Origin: Proteus terrae
Lineage (GTDB): Bacteria; Pseudomonadota; Gammaproteobacteria; Enterobacterales; Enterobacteriaceae
Direction: 5' to 3'
DNA length: 64,000 nucleotides
Assembly (NCBI RefSeq): GCF_003144325.1
Contig: NZ_PENS01000009.1
Location: forward strand, 1 to 64,000
The notes beneath the pieces are model-generated. The model made no database searches, was not told the DNA's origin, and was given only the letters and a program-made list of their open reading frames with translations. The position numbers and the translations under genes are program-made. How positions within the stretch are numbered: the first letter of the stretch is position 1; each line of letters starts with the position of its first letter. Below are positions 53,682 through 62,004 of the stretch, piece after piece.

Positions 53682-54743
53682 TCAACTCAACTTTAATGCA
53701 GATAATAGACGTCTAGCAAAGCTTTCATCATTAAATTTAGTAATAGTATTTTTTATTTCATTATGTGAAGGTAATAAACGCCCATCAATAATACTTTGCA
53801 AATAATTAGCTAAGCTATCTACATCTTTTACAGGGTAAAGTAATCCGTTAGATTCAGGAGTTATAATATCTTCGGGACCAGTTGAACAATCAGAACTAAT
53901 ACAAAACACACCATGAGCGGATGCTTCACATAATACCATTGGAAACCCTTCATTTGCAGATGTTAAAACTAATGCTGAGGTATGCTTAATATTTTCTTTA
54001 ATATACATCCATGCATTCTTTTTCCAACCATGCCAATTTATATTAGATATTATATTTAATTCTAATGCCAAATATTTTAAATACTCAGCATCTTTTCCAT
54101 CACCAATAATATCAAGGCGCCAATTTCCTTTTAATTTAGCGAGTGCATAAAATAATTCATTAATATTTTTTGGATCATCAGCAATTAATCTTCCAATATA
54201 TAAGAATCTTATATTCTTATCCCGGGTAATGGTAATATTACTTTCTCCAACTGGATTATAAATAGTGAATATTTTATCTTTTCCTATCCCCATATCAATC
54301 ATCTGCCGAGCAATACCTGAGCTAATTGATAAATGATAATCAGCCTTGTGTAAGTAAACTGACTTATATAAATTTTGCAATGAAAAGTGTATCCATGAAT
54401 AAATCATTACATTGCTTCGCGCAATTTTTCTCGCTAAATTAGCTATATAACAACATACAGTATCATAAGAAATAATTATATTTGGCTTCTCTTTTTTGAT
54501 AACTTTCGCTAATTGTATAGCATAACCAACTCTTCTTAACTTAGTATTTTTTATCTTTGAAGATAATCGTCTATATCTGTGAGCAGTTAACCATTCATCA
54601 TTAACTTGATTGTTATTTTCATTAAAAAAAATAAACTCCGCGCTAATGCCATGAGAATCGAATATGCCTATGGATTTCTTAAAAACAGTCTCCATACCAC
54701 CAAATCCGCCTAAATTAAAACCAATAATTAATACTTTTTTCAT
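53682..54743 (-). CDS. WaaB-like LPS galactosyltransferase (family 4)
   Basis: 353 residues from MKKVLIIGFNLGGFGGMETVFKKSI (ATG at 54743). The sequence resembles E. coli WaaB (RfaB), the UDP-galactose:LPS alpha-1,6-galactosyltransferase: GFGGMETV, SWIHFSLQN, ADYHLSISSGIARQMI, FLYIGRL, LDIIGDGKDAEYL, HGWKKNAW, SALVLTSANEGFPMVLCEASAHGVFCISSDCSTGPEDII. A role in outer-core LPS synthesis is likely, but sugar and linkage cannot be read from sequence. AT-rich; it sits at the fieF position of E. coli, away from any waa cluster. Confidence 0.85.
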   Translation of the reverse strand: MKKVLIIGFNLGGFGGMETVFKKSIGIFDSHGISAEFIFFNENNNQVNDEWLTAHRYRRLSSKIKNTKLRRVGYAIQLAKVIKKEKPNIIISYDTVCCYIANLARKIARSNVMIYSWIHFSLQNLYKSVYLHKADYHLSISSGIARQMIDMGIGKDKIFTIYNPVGESNITITRDKNIRFLYIGRLIADDPKNINELFYALAKLKGNWRLDIIGDGKDAEYLKYLALELNIISNINWHGWKKNAWMYIKENIKHTSALVLTSANEGFPMVLCEASAHGVFCISSDCSTGPEDIITPESNGLLYPVKDVDSLANYLQSIIDGRLLPSHNEIKNTITKFNDESFARRLLSALKLS

Positions 54744-54825
54744 TATAGAAAACAAGCCAACTCAAAGAATATTTATTAATTATATTAAAACTATACAACT
54801 ATTACTATTTTAACAAACAAAAGAG

Positions 54826-54888
54826 CAAAAAAAAGCCCCTCTCCAGAGGGGCTGCAAAAGACAGGGATGGTGTCTATGGCAAGGAAAA
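54826..54888 (-). ncRNA. cpxQ: CpxQ sRNA (cpxP 3'UTR-derived)
   Basis: The minus strand downstream of cpxP reads TTTTCCTTGCCATAGACACC (from 54888), then ATCCCTGTCTT. This matches from memory the conserved seed regions of Salmonella/E. coli CpxQ, which RNase E releases from the cpxP 3'UTR and which uses Hfq to repress inner-membrane protein mRNAs. It ends in the terminator AGCCCCTC-TGGA-GAGGGGCT followed by T8 (54826-54853). The 5' end is inferred from the E. coli processing site. Cpx-dependent expression follows from cpxP. Confidence 0.9.
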
Positions 54889-54958
54889 AACTTCGTTGTT
54901 GCTACTTACTCTCTAACTAGGTACATCTTTACTACACTCTTACTCAACTACTTACTAA

Positions 54959-55510
54959 TTAGTTACGTGTGTCAAAATCTGACATTTGCTGTTGGTAATT
55001 CTTTTCCAACTGCGCTTTCTGTTCTGGGGTTAACAACTGATACATCTGATTATGGACTTTTGCCATTTCTACATGGCGTTCAATTGCTTGTTTGTCCATA
55101 TCTTGCATTTGTGCTCTTACTGCTGCTTCATCAAATTGAGGTGCTGTCACTAATTTGTGCATATTCTCATGACGTTGACGGTAATTTCCGTTATATCTGT
55201 CTTGATGATGCTGGCGCATTAAATCGCGCATTTGAGTACGCTGTTGCTCAGTTAATGTGATACCGTTAAACATACGTGATTCGGCATAACCGCGATCCAT
55301 CATATGTCCACCGTTGTTCATCATATGACCGCGCTGTCCGCGGTGGCCTCGGTAATCACGGTCACCATGCATACCATAGCCATAATCACAGTGATAATTG
55401 CCATTATATTGTTGCTCAGTAGGCGGATTAGTGTTGGCTGTTTCGGCTAACACGACCGACGGAGCTGCTAAAAACATTGATGCTAGTGCAACTACTGCTA
55501 CTTTACGCAT
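54959..55510 (-). CDS. cpxP: Periplasmic Cpx inhibitor/chaperone CpxP
   Basis: Periplasmic adaptor that restrains CpxA and delivers misfolded pilins to DegP. 183 residues with signal peptide (MRKVAVVALASMFLAAPSVVLA). Both LTxxQ-type motifs are present: GITLTEQQRTQMRDLM (about 84) and LLTPEQKAQLEK. It is longer than E. coli CpxP (166) because of an insertion at about 40-75 rich in His, Met, Gly, Tyr and Arg with one Cys. Its 3'UTR encodes CpxQ. Divergent from cpxRA, with a Cpx box in between. Confidence 0.94.
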   Translation of the reverse strand: MRKVAVVALASMFLAAPSVVLAETANTNPPTEQQYNGNYHCDYGYGMHGDRDYRGHRGQRGHMMNNGGHMMDRGYAESRMFNGITLTEQQRTQMRDLMRQHHQDRYNGNYRQRHENMHKLVTAPQFDEAAVRAQMQDMDKQAIERHVEMAKVHNQMYQLLTPEQKAQLEKNYQQQMSDFDTRN

Positions 55511-55529
55511 TGCTTCACTCCTAATTCGG

Positions 55530-55559
55530 TAAATTAATACCGACTAAATTAATACGAAC
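55530..55559. repeat. Tandem 15-bp repeat upstream of cpxP
   Basis: TAAATTAATACCGAC (55530-55544) and TAAATTAATACGAAC (55545-55559) are adjacent near-identical copies, only about 20 bp upstream of the cpxP ATG, in what would be its leader. Function unknown; simple slippage is possible. Confidence 0.6.
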
Positions 55560-55653
55560 TCAATGTGCATAATTCATATATATAATTCATATGTGTAATT
55601 CTTTGCTATGTGGATTACTATACCGTTGCGGCTGCAAACTAGCGTCAGAGCGT

Positions 55654-55668
55654 GTAAAAGAACGTAAA
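55654..55668. promoter_or_regulatory. CpxR binding box
   Basis: GTAAA-AGAAC-GTAAA is a perfect match to the CpxR consensus GTAAA-N5-GTAAA. It lies in the cpxP/cpxR divergent region, 54 bp before cpxR and 144 bp before cpxP, and should mediate induction of both. Confidence 0.88.
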
Positions 55669-55721
55669 GTCATAGATTCGCGCTATTTATTATCGTATTT
55701 TTCTCTTGGAGGAATTGACGA

Positions 55722-56420
55722 ATGCATAAAATCTTATTAGTGGATGACGATCGCGAATTAACATCGCTATTGAAAGAACTGCTTGAAATGGAAGGCTTTA
55801 ATGTTGTAATCGCCTCTGATGGCGAACAAGCACTTAAACTTTTGGATGCTTCTATCGACCTGTTATTACTGGATATTATGATGCCACGGAAAAACGGGAT
55901 TGAGACACTCAAAGAGTTACGCCAAAATTTCCAGACACCTGTCATTATGTTAACGGCAAGAGGCAGTGATCTTGACCGAGTACTTGGCTTAGAGCTAGGT
56001 GCTGATGACTATTTACCAAAACCTTTTAATGATAGAGAACTGGTTGCTCGTATCAGAGCTATTTTGCGTCGTTCTAACTGGAGCGAACAAAAACAGACCG
56101 ACAACAATACATCTCCAACATTACAGGTCGATAAATTACAACTTAATCCTGGTCGCCAAGAAGCAAGTTTTGATAATGAACCACTAGAGTTAACAGGAAC
56201 GGAGTTTACTTTGCTTTATCTACTTGCTCAGCACTTAGGGCAAGTCGTATCACGCGAACATCTAAGCCAAGAAGTTCTTGGTAAACGCTTAACGCCGTTT
56301 GATAGAGCGATTGATATGCATATTTCCAATTTACGCCGTAAATTACCAGAAAGAACAGATGGACAACCTTGGTTTAAAACTTTACGTGGCCGCGGTTATC
56401 TGATGGTTTCAATAACTTGA
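55722..56420 (+). CDS. cpxR: Response regulator CpxR
   Basis: Envelope-stress transcription factor phosphorylated by CpxA. 232 residues (E. coli 232). Receiver domain MHKILLVDDDRELTSLLKELL with the phospho-acceptor Asp51 in LLLLDIMMP and Lys in LPKPFND; C-terminal OmpR-type winged helix ending in TLRGRGYLMV. GGAGG precedes the ATG. cpxA follows after 12 bp. Confidence 0.98.
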   Translation: MHKILLVDDDRELTSLLKELLEMEGFNVVIASDGEQALKLLDASIDLLLLDIMMPRKNGIETLKELRQNFQTPVIMLTARGSDLDRVLGLELGADDYLPKPFNDRELVARIRAILRRSNWSEQKQTDNNTSPTLQVDKLQLNPGRQEASFDNEPLELTGTEFTLLYLLAQHLGQVVSREHLSQEVLGKRLTPFDRAIDMHISNLRRKLPERTDGQPWFKTLRGRGYLMVSIT

Positions 56421-56432
56421 TAAATATTCTTT

Positions 56433-57803
56433 ATGATAAATAGTCTGTCAGCGCGCATTTTCGCAATATTCTGGCTGACGCTAGCATTAGTTCTTGTGCT
56501 AGTTATGATGGTTCCAAAGCTGGACTCGCGCCAGCTTACCCCTCTTTTAGAGAGTGAATACCGTCAAGGCGTTATGCTAGAACAACATATCGAAGCTGAA
56601 TTAGCGCAAGATCCCGCTAATGATCTCCTTTGGTGGCGTCGATTAATTCGTGCCATTGATAAATGGGCTCCCCCTGGTCAGCGCTTAATTATTGTTACGA
56701 GTGAAGGCCGTATCATTGGTGCTCAACGTAATGAGATGCAGGTTGTCAGAAACTTTATTGGTCAATCTGATAACGCAGATCACCCTAAAAAGAAAAAATA
56801 CGGTCGTTCTGAGATGTTAGGGCCATTCTCTGTCAGAGATGGTGAAGATCATTACCAACTTTACCTCGTACGTCCTTCAAGTAGCCCTCAATCTGACTTT
56901 ATCAACTTATTATTTGATAAGCCGTTATTGCTACTGATATTCACCATGCTTATCAGCACACCATTATTAGTATGGCTTTCTTGGAGCTTAGCGAAACCTG
57001 CAAGACAGCTTAAAAATGCAGCTGATGATGTCGCAAAAGGCAACCTACGCCCTCATCCTGAACTAGAGACTGGCCCGCAAGAGTTTTTAGCCGCAGGTAC
57101 TAGCTTTAATCAGATGATAAGCGCACTCGAACGTATGGTTGAAGCACAACAACGCTTAATTTCTGATATTTCTCACGAGTTACGAACACCATTAACACGC
57201 TTACAATTAGCAAGCGCACTGTTACGTCGTCGTAGTGGAGAAAGTAAAGAGCTAGAGCGTATTGAAACTGAAACTCAGCGCCTTGATGGCATGATTAATG
57301 ATTTACTAGTACTTTCACGCAACCAACATAAAAACGAGTTATTGCGCGAAACAGTAAAAGCCAACGAGCTGTGGGATGACATTTTAGATAATGCGAAATT
57401 TGAGGCTGAACAGAGTAATAAGACGCTACAAGTGACAACACCTCCGGGAGCATGGCCTATCTACTGCAATCCATATTCACTTGCTAGTGCATTTGAAAAT
57501 ATTGTTCGGAATGCCTTACGTTATTCAAATTCTCGCATTGAAGTTGCCTTTACTGAACAAAATCAAGGTATCACTATTATTGTTGATGATGATGGCCCGG
57601 GTGTTAGCCCAGAAGATAGAGAGCATATCTTCCGACCATTCTATCGCACTGATGAAGCAAGAGATCGCGAATCAGGTGGTACAGGCTTAGGGTTAGCTAT
57701 TGTAGAAACAGCCGTAAGCCAACATCGAGGCCATGTTAAAGCCGATGACAGCCCATTAGGTGGGTTAAGGGTTGAGATTTGGTTGCCGAGGGCAGGAAAA
57801 TAA
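56433..57803 (+). CDS. cpxA: Sensor histidine kinase CpxA
   Basis: Inner-membrane sensor of envelope protein stress. 456 residues (E. coli 457). Membrane helices at about 8-28 and 163-186, a periplasmic sensor domain between them, HAMP (ARQLKNAADDVAKGNLR), the phospho-accepting His in ISDISHELRTPLTRLQL (near 248), N box VRNALRYSN, and G boxes DDDGPGVSPEDREHIF and GGTGLGLAIVE. Co-transcribed with cpxR. It marks the left border of the O-antigen locus. Confidence 0.97.
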   Translation: MINSLSARIFAIFWLTLALVLVLVMMVPKLDSRQLTPLLESEYRQGVMLEQHIEAELAQDPANDLLWWRRLIRAIDKWAPPGQRLIIVTSEGRIIGAQRNEMQVVRNFIGQSDNADHPKKKKYGRSEMLGPFSVRDGEDHYQLYLVRPSSSPQSDFINLLFDKPLLLLIFTMLISTPLLVWLSWSLAKPARQLKNAADDVAKGNLRPHPELETGPQEFLAAGTSFNQMISALERMVEAQQRLISDISHELRTPLTRLQLASALLRRRSGESKELERIETETQRLDGMINDLLVLSRNQHKNELLRETVKANELWDDILDNAKFEAEQSNKTLQVTTPPGAWPIYCNPYSLASAFENIVRNALRYSNSRIEVAFTEQNQGITIIVDDDGPGVSPEDREHIFRPFYRTDEARDRESGGTGLGLAIVETAVSQHRGHVKADDSPLGGLRVEIWLPRAGK

Positions 57804-57839
57804 TCCTAATACCAATTGAATTTTATTAAATTACATAAG

Positions 57840-57885
57840 AAACCACTGGTCATTCAAATCTTATGATTAGTGGTTTTATTTTCAT
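57840..57885 (+). terminator. Terminator after cpxA
   Basis: AAACCACT / AGTGGTTT (57840-57847 and 57869-57876, 21-nt loop) followed by TATTTTC, 37 bp after the cpxA stop. It separates the Cpx operon from the O-antigen locus. Confidence 0.65.
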
Positions 57886-58091
57886 ATTATCTGTAAATAC
57901 AGTTTTTCATTTCAATAGTTTCTTACTGAAGAACATAATCAGATAACTATCATTTCCAAATATATTGTTTATTACACTTTTATCACTAAATCAACAGGCT
58001 ATCTAATACTACATACTAATAATAATTAGGATAAGCAATGTATTACCACATTTCGTAAAGCTCGCTTTAAGACTAATATATTTACATTGTG

Positions 58092-58148
58092 TATAATAAC
58101 AAAACTATATACATCATGAACTCTGGGTACTTTCCCAGTGCGGTAGCT
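58092..58148 (+). promoter_or_regulatory. Promoter-proximal JUMPstart/ops leader 1
   Basis: A -10-like TATAAT (58092-58097) is followed by CTGGG-TACTTT-CCCAG (hairpin 58123-58138) and directly by TGCGGTAGCT (58139-58148), which matches the ops core GGCGGTAGCG recognised by RfaH. Hairpin plus ops is the JUMPstart arrangement found ahead of O-antigen and other long surface-polysaccharide operons. It is 20 bp before the first gene. The rest of the 57804-58168 gap shows no gene. Confidence 0.82.
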
Positions 58149-58168
58149 ATACTTTTCCTTTAGAGAAA

Positions 58169-59266
58169 ATGTTTATGAATACGATAACAGTCACAAGCCC
58201 ATTGTTCCCTCCATTAGAAACTTTAGAACCTTATTTAAAAGATATATGGGATAAAAAATGGCTAACGAATAATGGGTATTACCATCAATGCCTTGAAAAC
58301 GCGCTTTGTGAATACCTAGATGTCCCTTATATCAGTTTATACTCGAATGGAACATTAGCCTTAATAGCTGCAATCAATGTATTAGAACTTAAAGGAGAGG
58401 TGATAACGACACCATATAGTTTTGTTGCAACAAGTCATTCTCTATTACACAGTAATATCTCTCCTGTCTTTGTTGATATCGAACCAGATACCTATAATAT
58501 TGATCCAAGTAAAATAGAAGCCGCAATCACAGATAAAACAAGTGCAATTTTACCTGTTCATGTTTATGGTCGACCATGTAATTATGAAGCAATACAAAAA
58601 ATTGCAGATAAGTATAATATTCCTGTCATTTATGATGCAGCTCATGCCTTTGGTGTTAAAGAGAATAACCAATCAATATTAAAAAAAGGTGATCTATCTA
58701 TTTTAAGTTTTCACGCAACTAAAACTTACTCTACCATCGAAGGGGGAGCCATTATTTGTCACACCAAAGAAATGAAAGAAAAACTCGATAGATATAAAAA
58801 CTTTGGTTACACAAATGAAACAGTAATTGACGAATTAGGCTTCAATGCAAAACTCAATGAAGTACAAGCAGCATTTGGCCTAGCTACATTAAATTATATC
58901 GATGAAGCAATAGATAAAAGAAAAAAAGTCTCTGAGTTTTATCACTCTCATTTAAGTAATATGCCTGGCATTACCCTACCTAATATACCAGCAAGCTTAA
59001 GATGGAATTATTCTTACTATCCTATAATAATAGATAAAAATAAATATGGAAAAACAAGAGATGAGCTTTATCTAAAATTAAAAGATAATAATATAATAAG
59101 CCGTCGATATTTTTATCCATTAATCACTGATTTTAATATTTACAAACAATATAAAGTAGAAACACCAATAGCAAAAAAAATATCTGAAAATGTTATTTGC
59201 CTACCAATTCATCACTTATTAATTGATGACGACTTAAATAGAATTATAAAAATTATTAAAAGTTAA
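58169..59266 (+). CDS. DegT/DnrJ/EryC1/StrS aminotransferase
   Basis: PLP-dependent sugar aminotransferase, typically converting a keto group of an NDP-sugar to an amino group. 365 residues. SNGTLALIAAINVL phosphate loop, DAAHAFG with Asp156 for the PLP ring nitrogen, and SFHATKTYSTIEGGAI with Schiff-base Lys185. The TTPYSFVATSHSLLHSNISPVFVDIEPDTYNID region resembles the VioA/FdtB branch. First gene of a tightly packed operon behind JUMPstart 1. The producing sugar pathway (rmlAB, etc.) is not in the window. Confidence 0.9.
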   Translation: MFMNTITVTSPLFPPLETLEPYLKDIWDKKWLTNNGYYHQCLENALCEYLDVPYISLYSNGTLALIAAINVLELKGEVITTPYSFVATSHSLLHSNISPVFVDIEPDTYNIDPSKIEAAITDKTSAILPVHVYGRPCNYEAIQKIADKYNIPVIYDAAHAFGVKENNQSILKKGDLSILSFHATKTYSTIEGGAIICHTKEMKEKLDRYKNFGYTNETVIDELGFNAKLNEVQAAFGLATLNYIDEAIDKRKKVSEFYHSHLSNMPGITLPNIPASLRWNYSYYPIIIDKNKYGKTRDELYLKLKDNNIISRRYFYPLITDFNIYKQYKVETPIAKKISENVICLPIHHLLIDDDLNRIIKIIKS

Positions 59267-59268
59267 AA

Positions 59269-60312
59269 ATGATAATAAATAAATTAAAATCACCTCTCCC
59301 TGAAAAAGAGATAATCGATAAATGGAGCTCTGAAGAGGTTATCGTCAGTGTAATATGTTGCACATATAATCAAGAAAAGTATATAGAAGATACTATACTT
59401 GGCGTACTTTGCCAAGACACAACTTATAGATATGAATTTATTATACATGATGATTGCTCTACAGATTCAACATCAAATATAATAAAAAAATATACAGATA
59501 ACTACCCTAATATCATCAAACATATCATTCCACCTAAAAATATTTATTCGCAAGGTTTAAAACCTTCAATTAATGCTCTATCCTTTTCTAAAGGGAGTTA
59601 TATAGCATTATGTGAAGGAGATGATTTTTGGATAGATAATAAAAAGCTTGAAAAACAAATAAATATTTTAGAAAAAAACAAAGATATTAATATTTGCTTT
59701 AGTTCTGCTCACACATTAGAACAAGATGGAAAAATAAATGTAATAGCTAATTATAGTAAAACTTCATTTATTACACCTTTATCTGAAGTTATTAAACAAG
59801 GTGGCTCATATATGCCTACAGCATCACTTGTATTTAGACGTAATGTAGCATTAGAATTTAAAAAATATTTTGAGAAAGCACCAGTTGGTGATTATTATTA
59901 TCAAATATTAGGTAGTATCAACAATGGAGCATTTTACTTACCAGATACTACATGTGTATATCGAATTAATGCTTTAGGATCATGGTCTCTCTCAAAATTA
60001 ACAATCAACGAAGAAAAATTAAAAAAAGAACTAATTGAACACGAAAAATACCTTACAAAATTAATAACACTAGGTGCAAATAGAGAAGATATAAATTTTG
60101 CAATCTCTAGTATATATAGAGTAAGCGCTAATGAATCTTTTATAGCAAAAAAATGGAAACTCGCTAAACTCCTTATAGAAAAATCTTGGATTCTTCATAA
60201 AAACATCGATCGAACTCAACAAAAATTATATAAATATAGAAATCATTTAAGGATTTTACATATCCGAGAGAAAATAAAGATGATAACAAAGATAATTATA
60301 AATAAACAATAA
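59269..60312 (+). CDS. Family 2 glycosyltransferase
   Basis: GT-A fold transferase of 347 residues, beginning two bases after the aminotransferase stop. VIVSVICCTYNQEKYIEDTI nucleotide-binding strand (about 24), HDDCSTDST, and ALCEGDDFWID with the metal-binding GDD (about 115); SYMPTASLVFRR and PVGDYYYQILG form the acceptor-side region. Probably adds a sugar to the O-unit; specificity not predictable. Very AT-rich with many ATA and AAA codons, as expected of O-antigen genes. Confidence 0.88.
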   Translation: MIINKLKSPLPEKEIIDKWSSEEVIVSVICCTYNQEKYIEDTILGVLCQDTTYRYEFIIHDDCSTDSTSNIIKKYTDNYPNIIKHIIPPKNIYSQGLKPSINALSFSKGSYIALCEGDDFWIDNKKLEKQINILEKNKDINICFSSAHTLEQDGKINVIANYSKTSFITPLSEVIKQGGSYMPTASLVFRRNVALEFKKYFEKAPVGDYYYQILGSINNGAFYLPDTTCVYRINALGSWSLSKLTINEEKLKKELIEHEKYLTKLITLGANREDINFAISSIYRVSANESFIAKKWKLAKLLIEKSWILHKNIDRTQQKLYKYRNHLRILHIREKIKMITKIIINKQ

Positions 60313-60329
60313 AAAGGAAGTTATACACA

Positions 60330-61022
60330 ATGACTTTAGCTATAATGCAACCATATTTATTTCCATACATTGGATATTACCAATTAGCTTATCATAGTGA
60401 TATATTTATATTTTACGATGATGTTAATTATATTAAGAGTGGCTATATAAATAGAAATAATATTTTAACAAAAAATGGTCCTCAATTATTCACGCTTCCT
60501 GTAATAAAAGCATCCAGCTTCAAAAAAATCAACGAATTATATTTTCAAGAAGATGTTAGAAAAATATTAGCATCAATATCACAAGCATACTCTAAAGCTC
60601 CCTATTTTTCTTTCATATATCCTATAATTGAAAAAGTACTAACAGATAAAAATAGAAATGTTGCTCATATAGCATCAAGTTCAATAATTGAAATTTTTAA
60701 GTATTTAGAAATTGATTTTAAATACAACTATTCATCATTGATGAATAACAATAAAAATATGAATGCTCAAGATAAATTGATAGAGTTTTGTAAAATTTAT
60801 AATTGTAGAAACTATGTAAATAGTGTAGGAGGAAAGAAACTCTATAATAAAGAGGAATTTTTATCTAATGGTATAAATCTTAAATTCATCATGCCAGAAA
60901 ATGTTCACTATATACAATATAATTGTGAATCATACCAACAAAATTTATCTATAATAGATGTATTAATGAATAATTCAAAACTTGAAGTTAAAACTTTATT
61001 AAATAAATATTTATTAGATTAA
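60330..61022 (+). CDS. WbqC-like family protein
   Basis: 230 residues. The start MTLAIMQPYLFPYIGYYQLAYHSDIFIFYDDVNYIKSGYINRNNI (read from residue 1) is the hallmark of the WbqC family, found in O-antigen clusters and linked from context to sugar modification. Further typical parts are LFTLPVIKAS, NGPQ and the C-terminal QYNCESYQQNLSIIDVLMNNS. The biochemical role is not established to my knowledge. Follows the glycosyltransferase by 17 bp with AAAGGAAG before the ATG. Confidence 0.88.
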   Translation: MTLAIMQPYLFPYIGYYQLAYHSDIFIFYDDVNYIKSGYINRNNILTKNGPQLFTLPVIKASSFKKINELYFQEDVRKILASISQAYSKAPYFSFIYPIIEKVLTDKNRNVAHIASSSIIEIFKYLEIDFKYNYSSLMNNNKNMNAQDKLIEFCKIYNCRNYVNSVGGKKLYNKEEFLSNGINLKFIMPENVHYIQYNCESYQQNLSIIDVLMNNSKLEVKTLLNKYLLD

Positions 61023-61034
61023 GGCTCTTATTTT

Positions 61035-62000
61035 ATGAAAAAAGAAATAGGTGGCTATTTTGAATTAGAGCCTTTAGTTAATAAACCTTGGTATAAAAAT
61101 AATATAAGATTAAATAGCGGAAGGTCAGCTTTATTATTATTAATTAATATATATAATATCAAAAAACTACTTTTACCCTATTTTTTATGTAATAGCGTAA
61201 AAGAGTATTTACATAAAAACATACCAAATATAAAAATAAACTACTATCATATCGATAGTAATTTCTTACCTATTATTGAAAAAGTAGAAAATTCATTTCT
61301 ATATATTGTAAACTACTATGGATTTATTTCTAATGAAACCATATTAAAATATAAAAACAAATATAATAATATTATAATTGATAACACACAGGCTTTTTTT
61401 CAACCGCCTATATCTAATGTGCCTACATTATACTCTTGTAGAAAATACTTTGGTATTCCTGATGGTGCTTATTTATTTTGCAATAAAATGATTAGTGATT
61501 CCTTTAATAAAAACAAAATAAAGGATGATCTAATTCCACTAATAGGAAGAGCCGAAGAATGTGCAAGTAATTATTATAAACAGCATATTAATTGTGAAGT
61601 GAAAATTGCCAACATTCCTATACAGTCTATGTCTAAATTTTCAGAAAATATACTTGGCGCAATCGATTATGAAAAAACAATAATAAAAAGAAATACTAAT
61701 TTTTCTTACTTATACAAAAATTTAGCATGCATTAATAGCCTTGAAATATTAAAAAGCACAATTCCTGATGCACCTTTTTGCTACCCTTTATTAATAAATG
61801 ATTCAGATAATTTAAAACAACACTTAATTAAAAATAAAATATACATACCCACAATATGGCCTAATATATTAGAGGAATGTGATAAAAGTAGCATTGAATA
61901 TAACTACACTAAAAACATACTTCCGATCCCTTGTGACCAACGATATGATATTAGCGATATGAACATTATCATAGATGTAATCACTAAATATAAGGTATAA
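61035..62000 (+). CDS. Divergent DegT-like PLP-fold protein
   Basis: 321 residues, no close family recognised. The pattern is that of a reduced type I PLP enzyme: NSGRSALLLLINIY (phosphate-loop-like GR-S-AL, residue 28 on), IIIDNTQAF with Asp116, and SCRKYFGIPDGAYL with Lys137 in the R-K-x-F-x-x-P-D-G context of DegT relatives. It lacks the long C-terminal half of standard 365-residue aminotransferases. It could be an aminotransferase, a dehydratase-like PLP enzyme or a non-catalytic homologue. It lies 12 bp after wbqC-like and 4 bp before the epimerase. Confidence 0.72.
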   Translation: MKKEIGGYFELEPLVNKPWYKNNIRLNSGRSALLLLINIYNIKKLLLPYFLCNSVKEYLHKNIPNIKINYYHIDSNFLPIIEKVENSFLYIVNYYGFISNETILKYKNKYNNIIIDNTQAFFQPPISNVPTLYSCRKYFGIPDGAYLFCNKMISDSFNKNKIKDDLIPLIGRAEECASNYYKQHINCEVKIANIPIQSMSKFSENILGAIDYEKTIIKRNTNFSYLYKNLACINSLEILKSTIPDAPFCYPLLINDSDNLKQHLIKNKIYIPTIWPNILEECDKSSIEYNYTKNILPIPCDQRYDISDMNIIIDVITKYKV

Positions 62001-62004
62001 TCTA

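Noticed and set aside
54967-55260. 97-codon frame antisense to cpxP
   Set aside because: Complementary shadow of a well-supported gene, with no ribosome-binding site or family resemblance.
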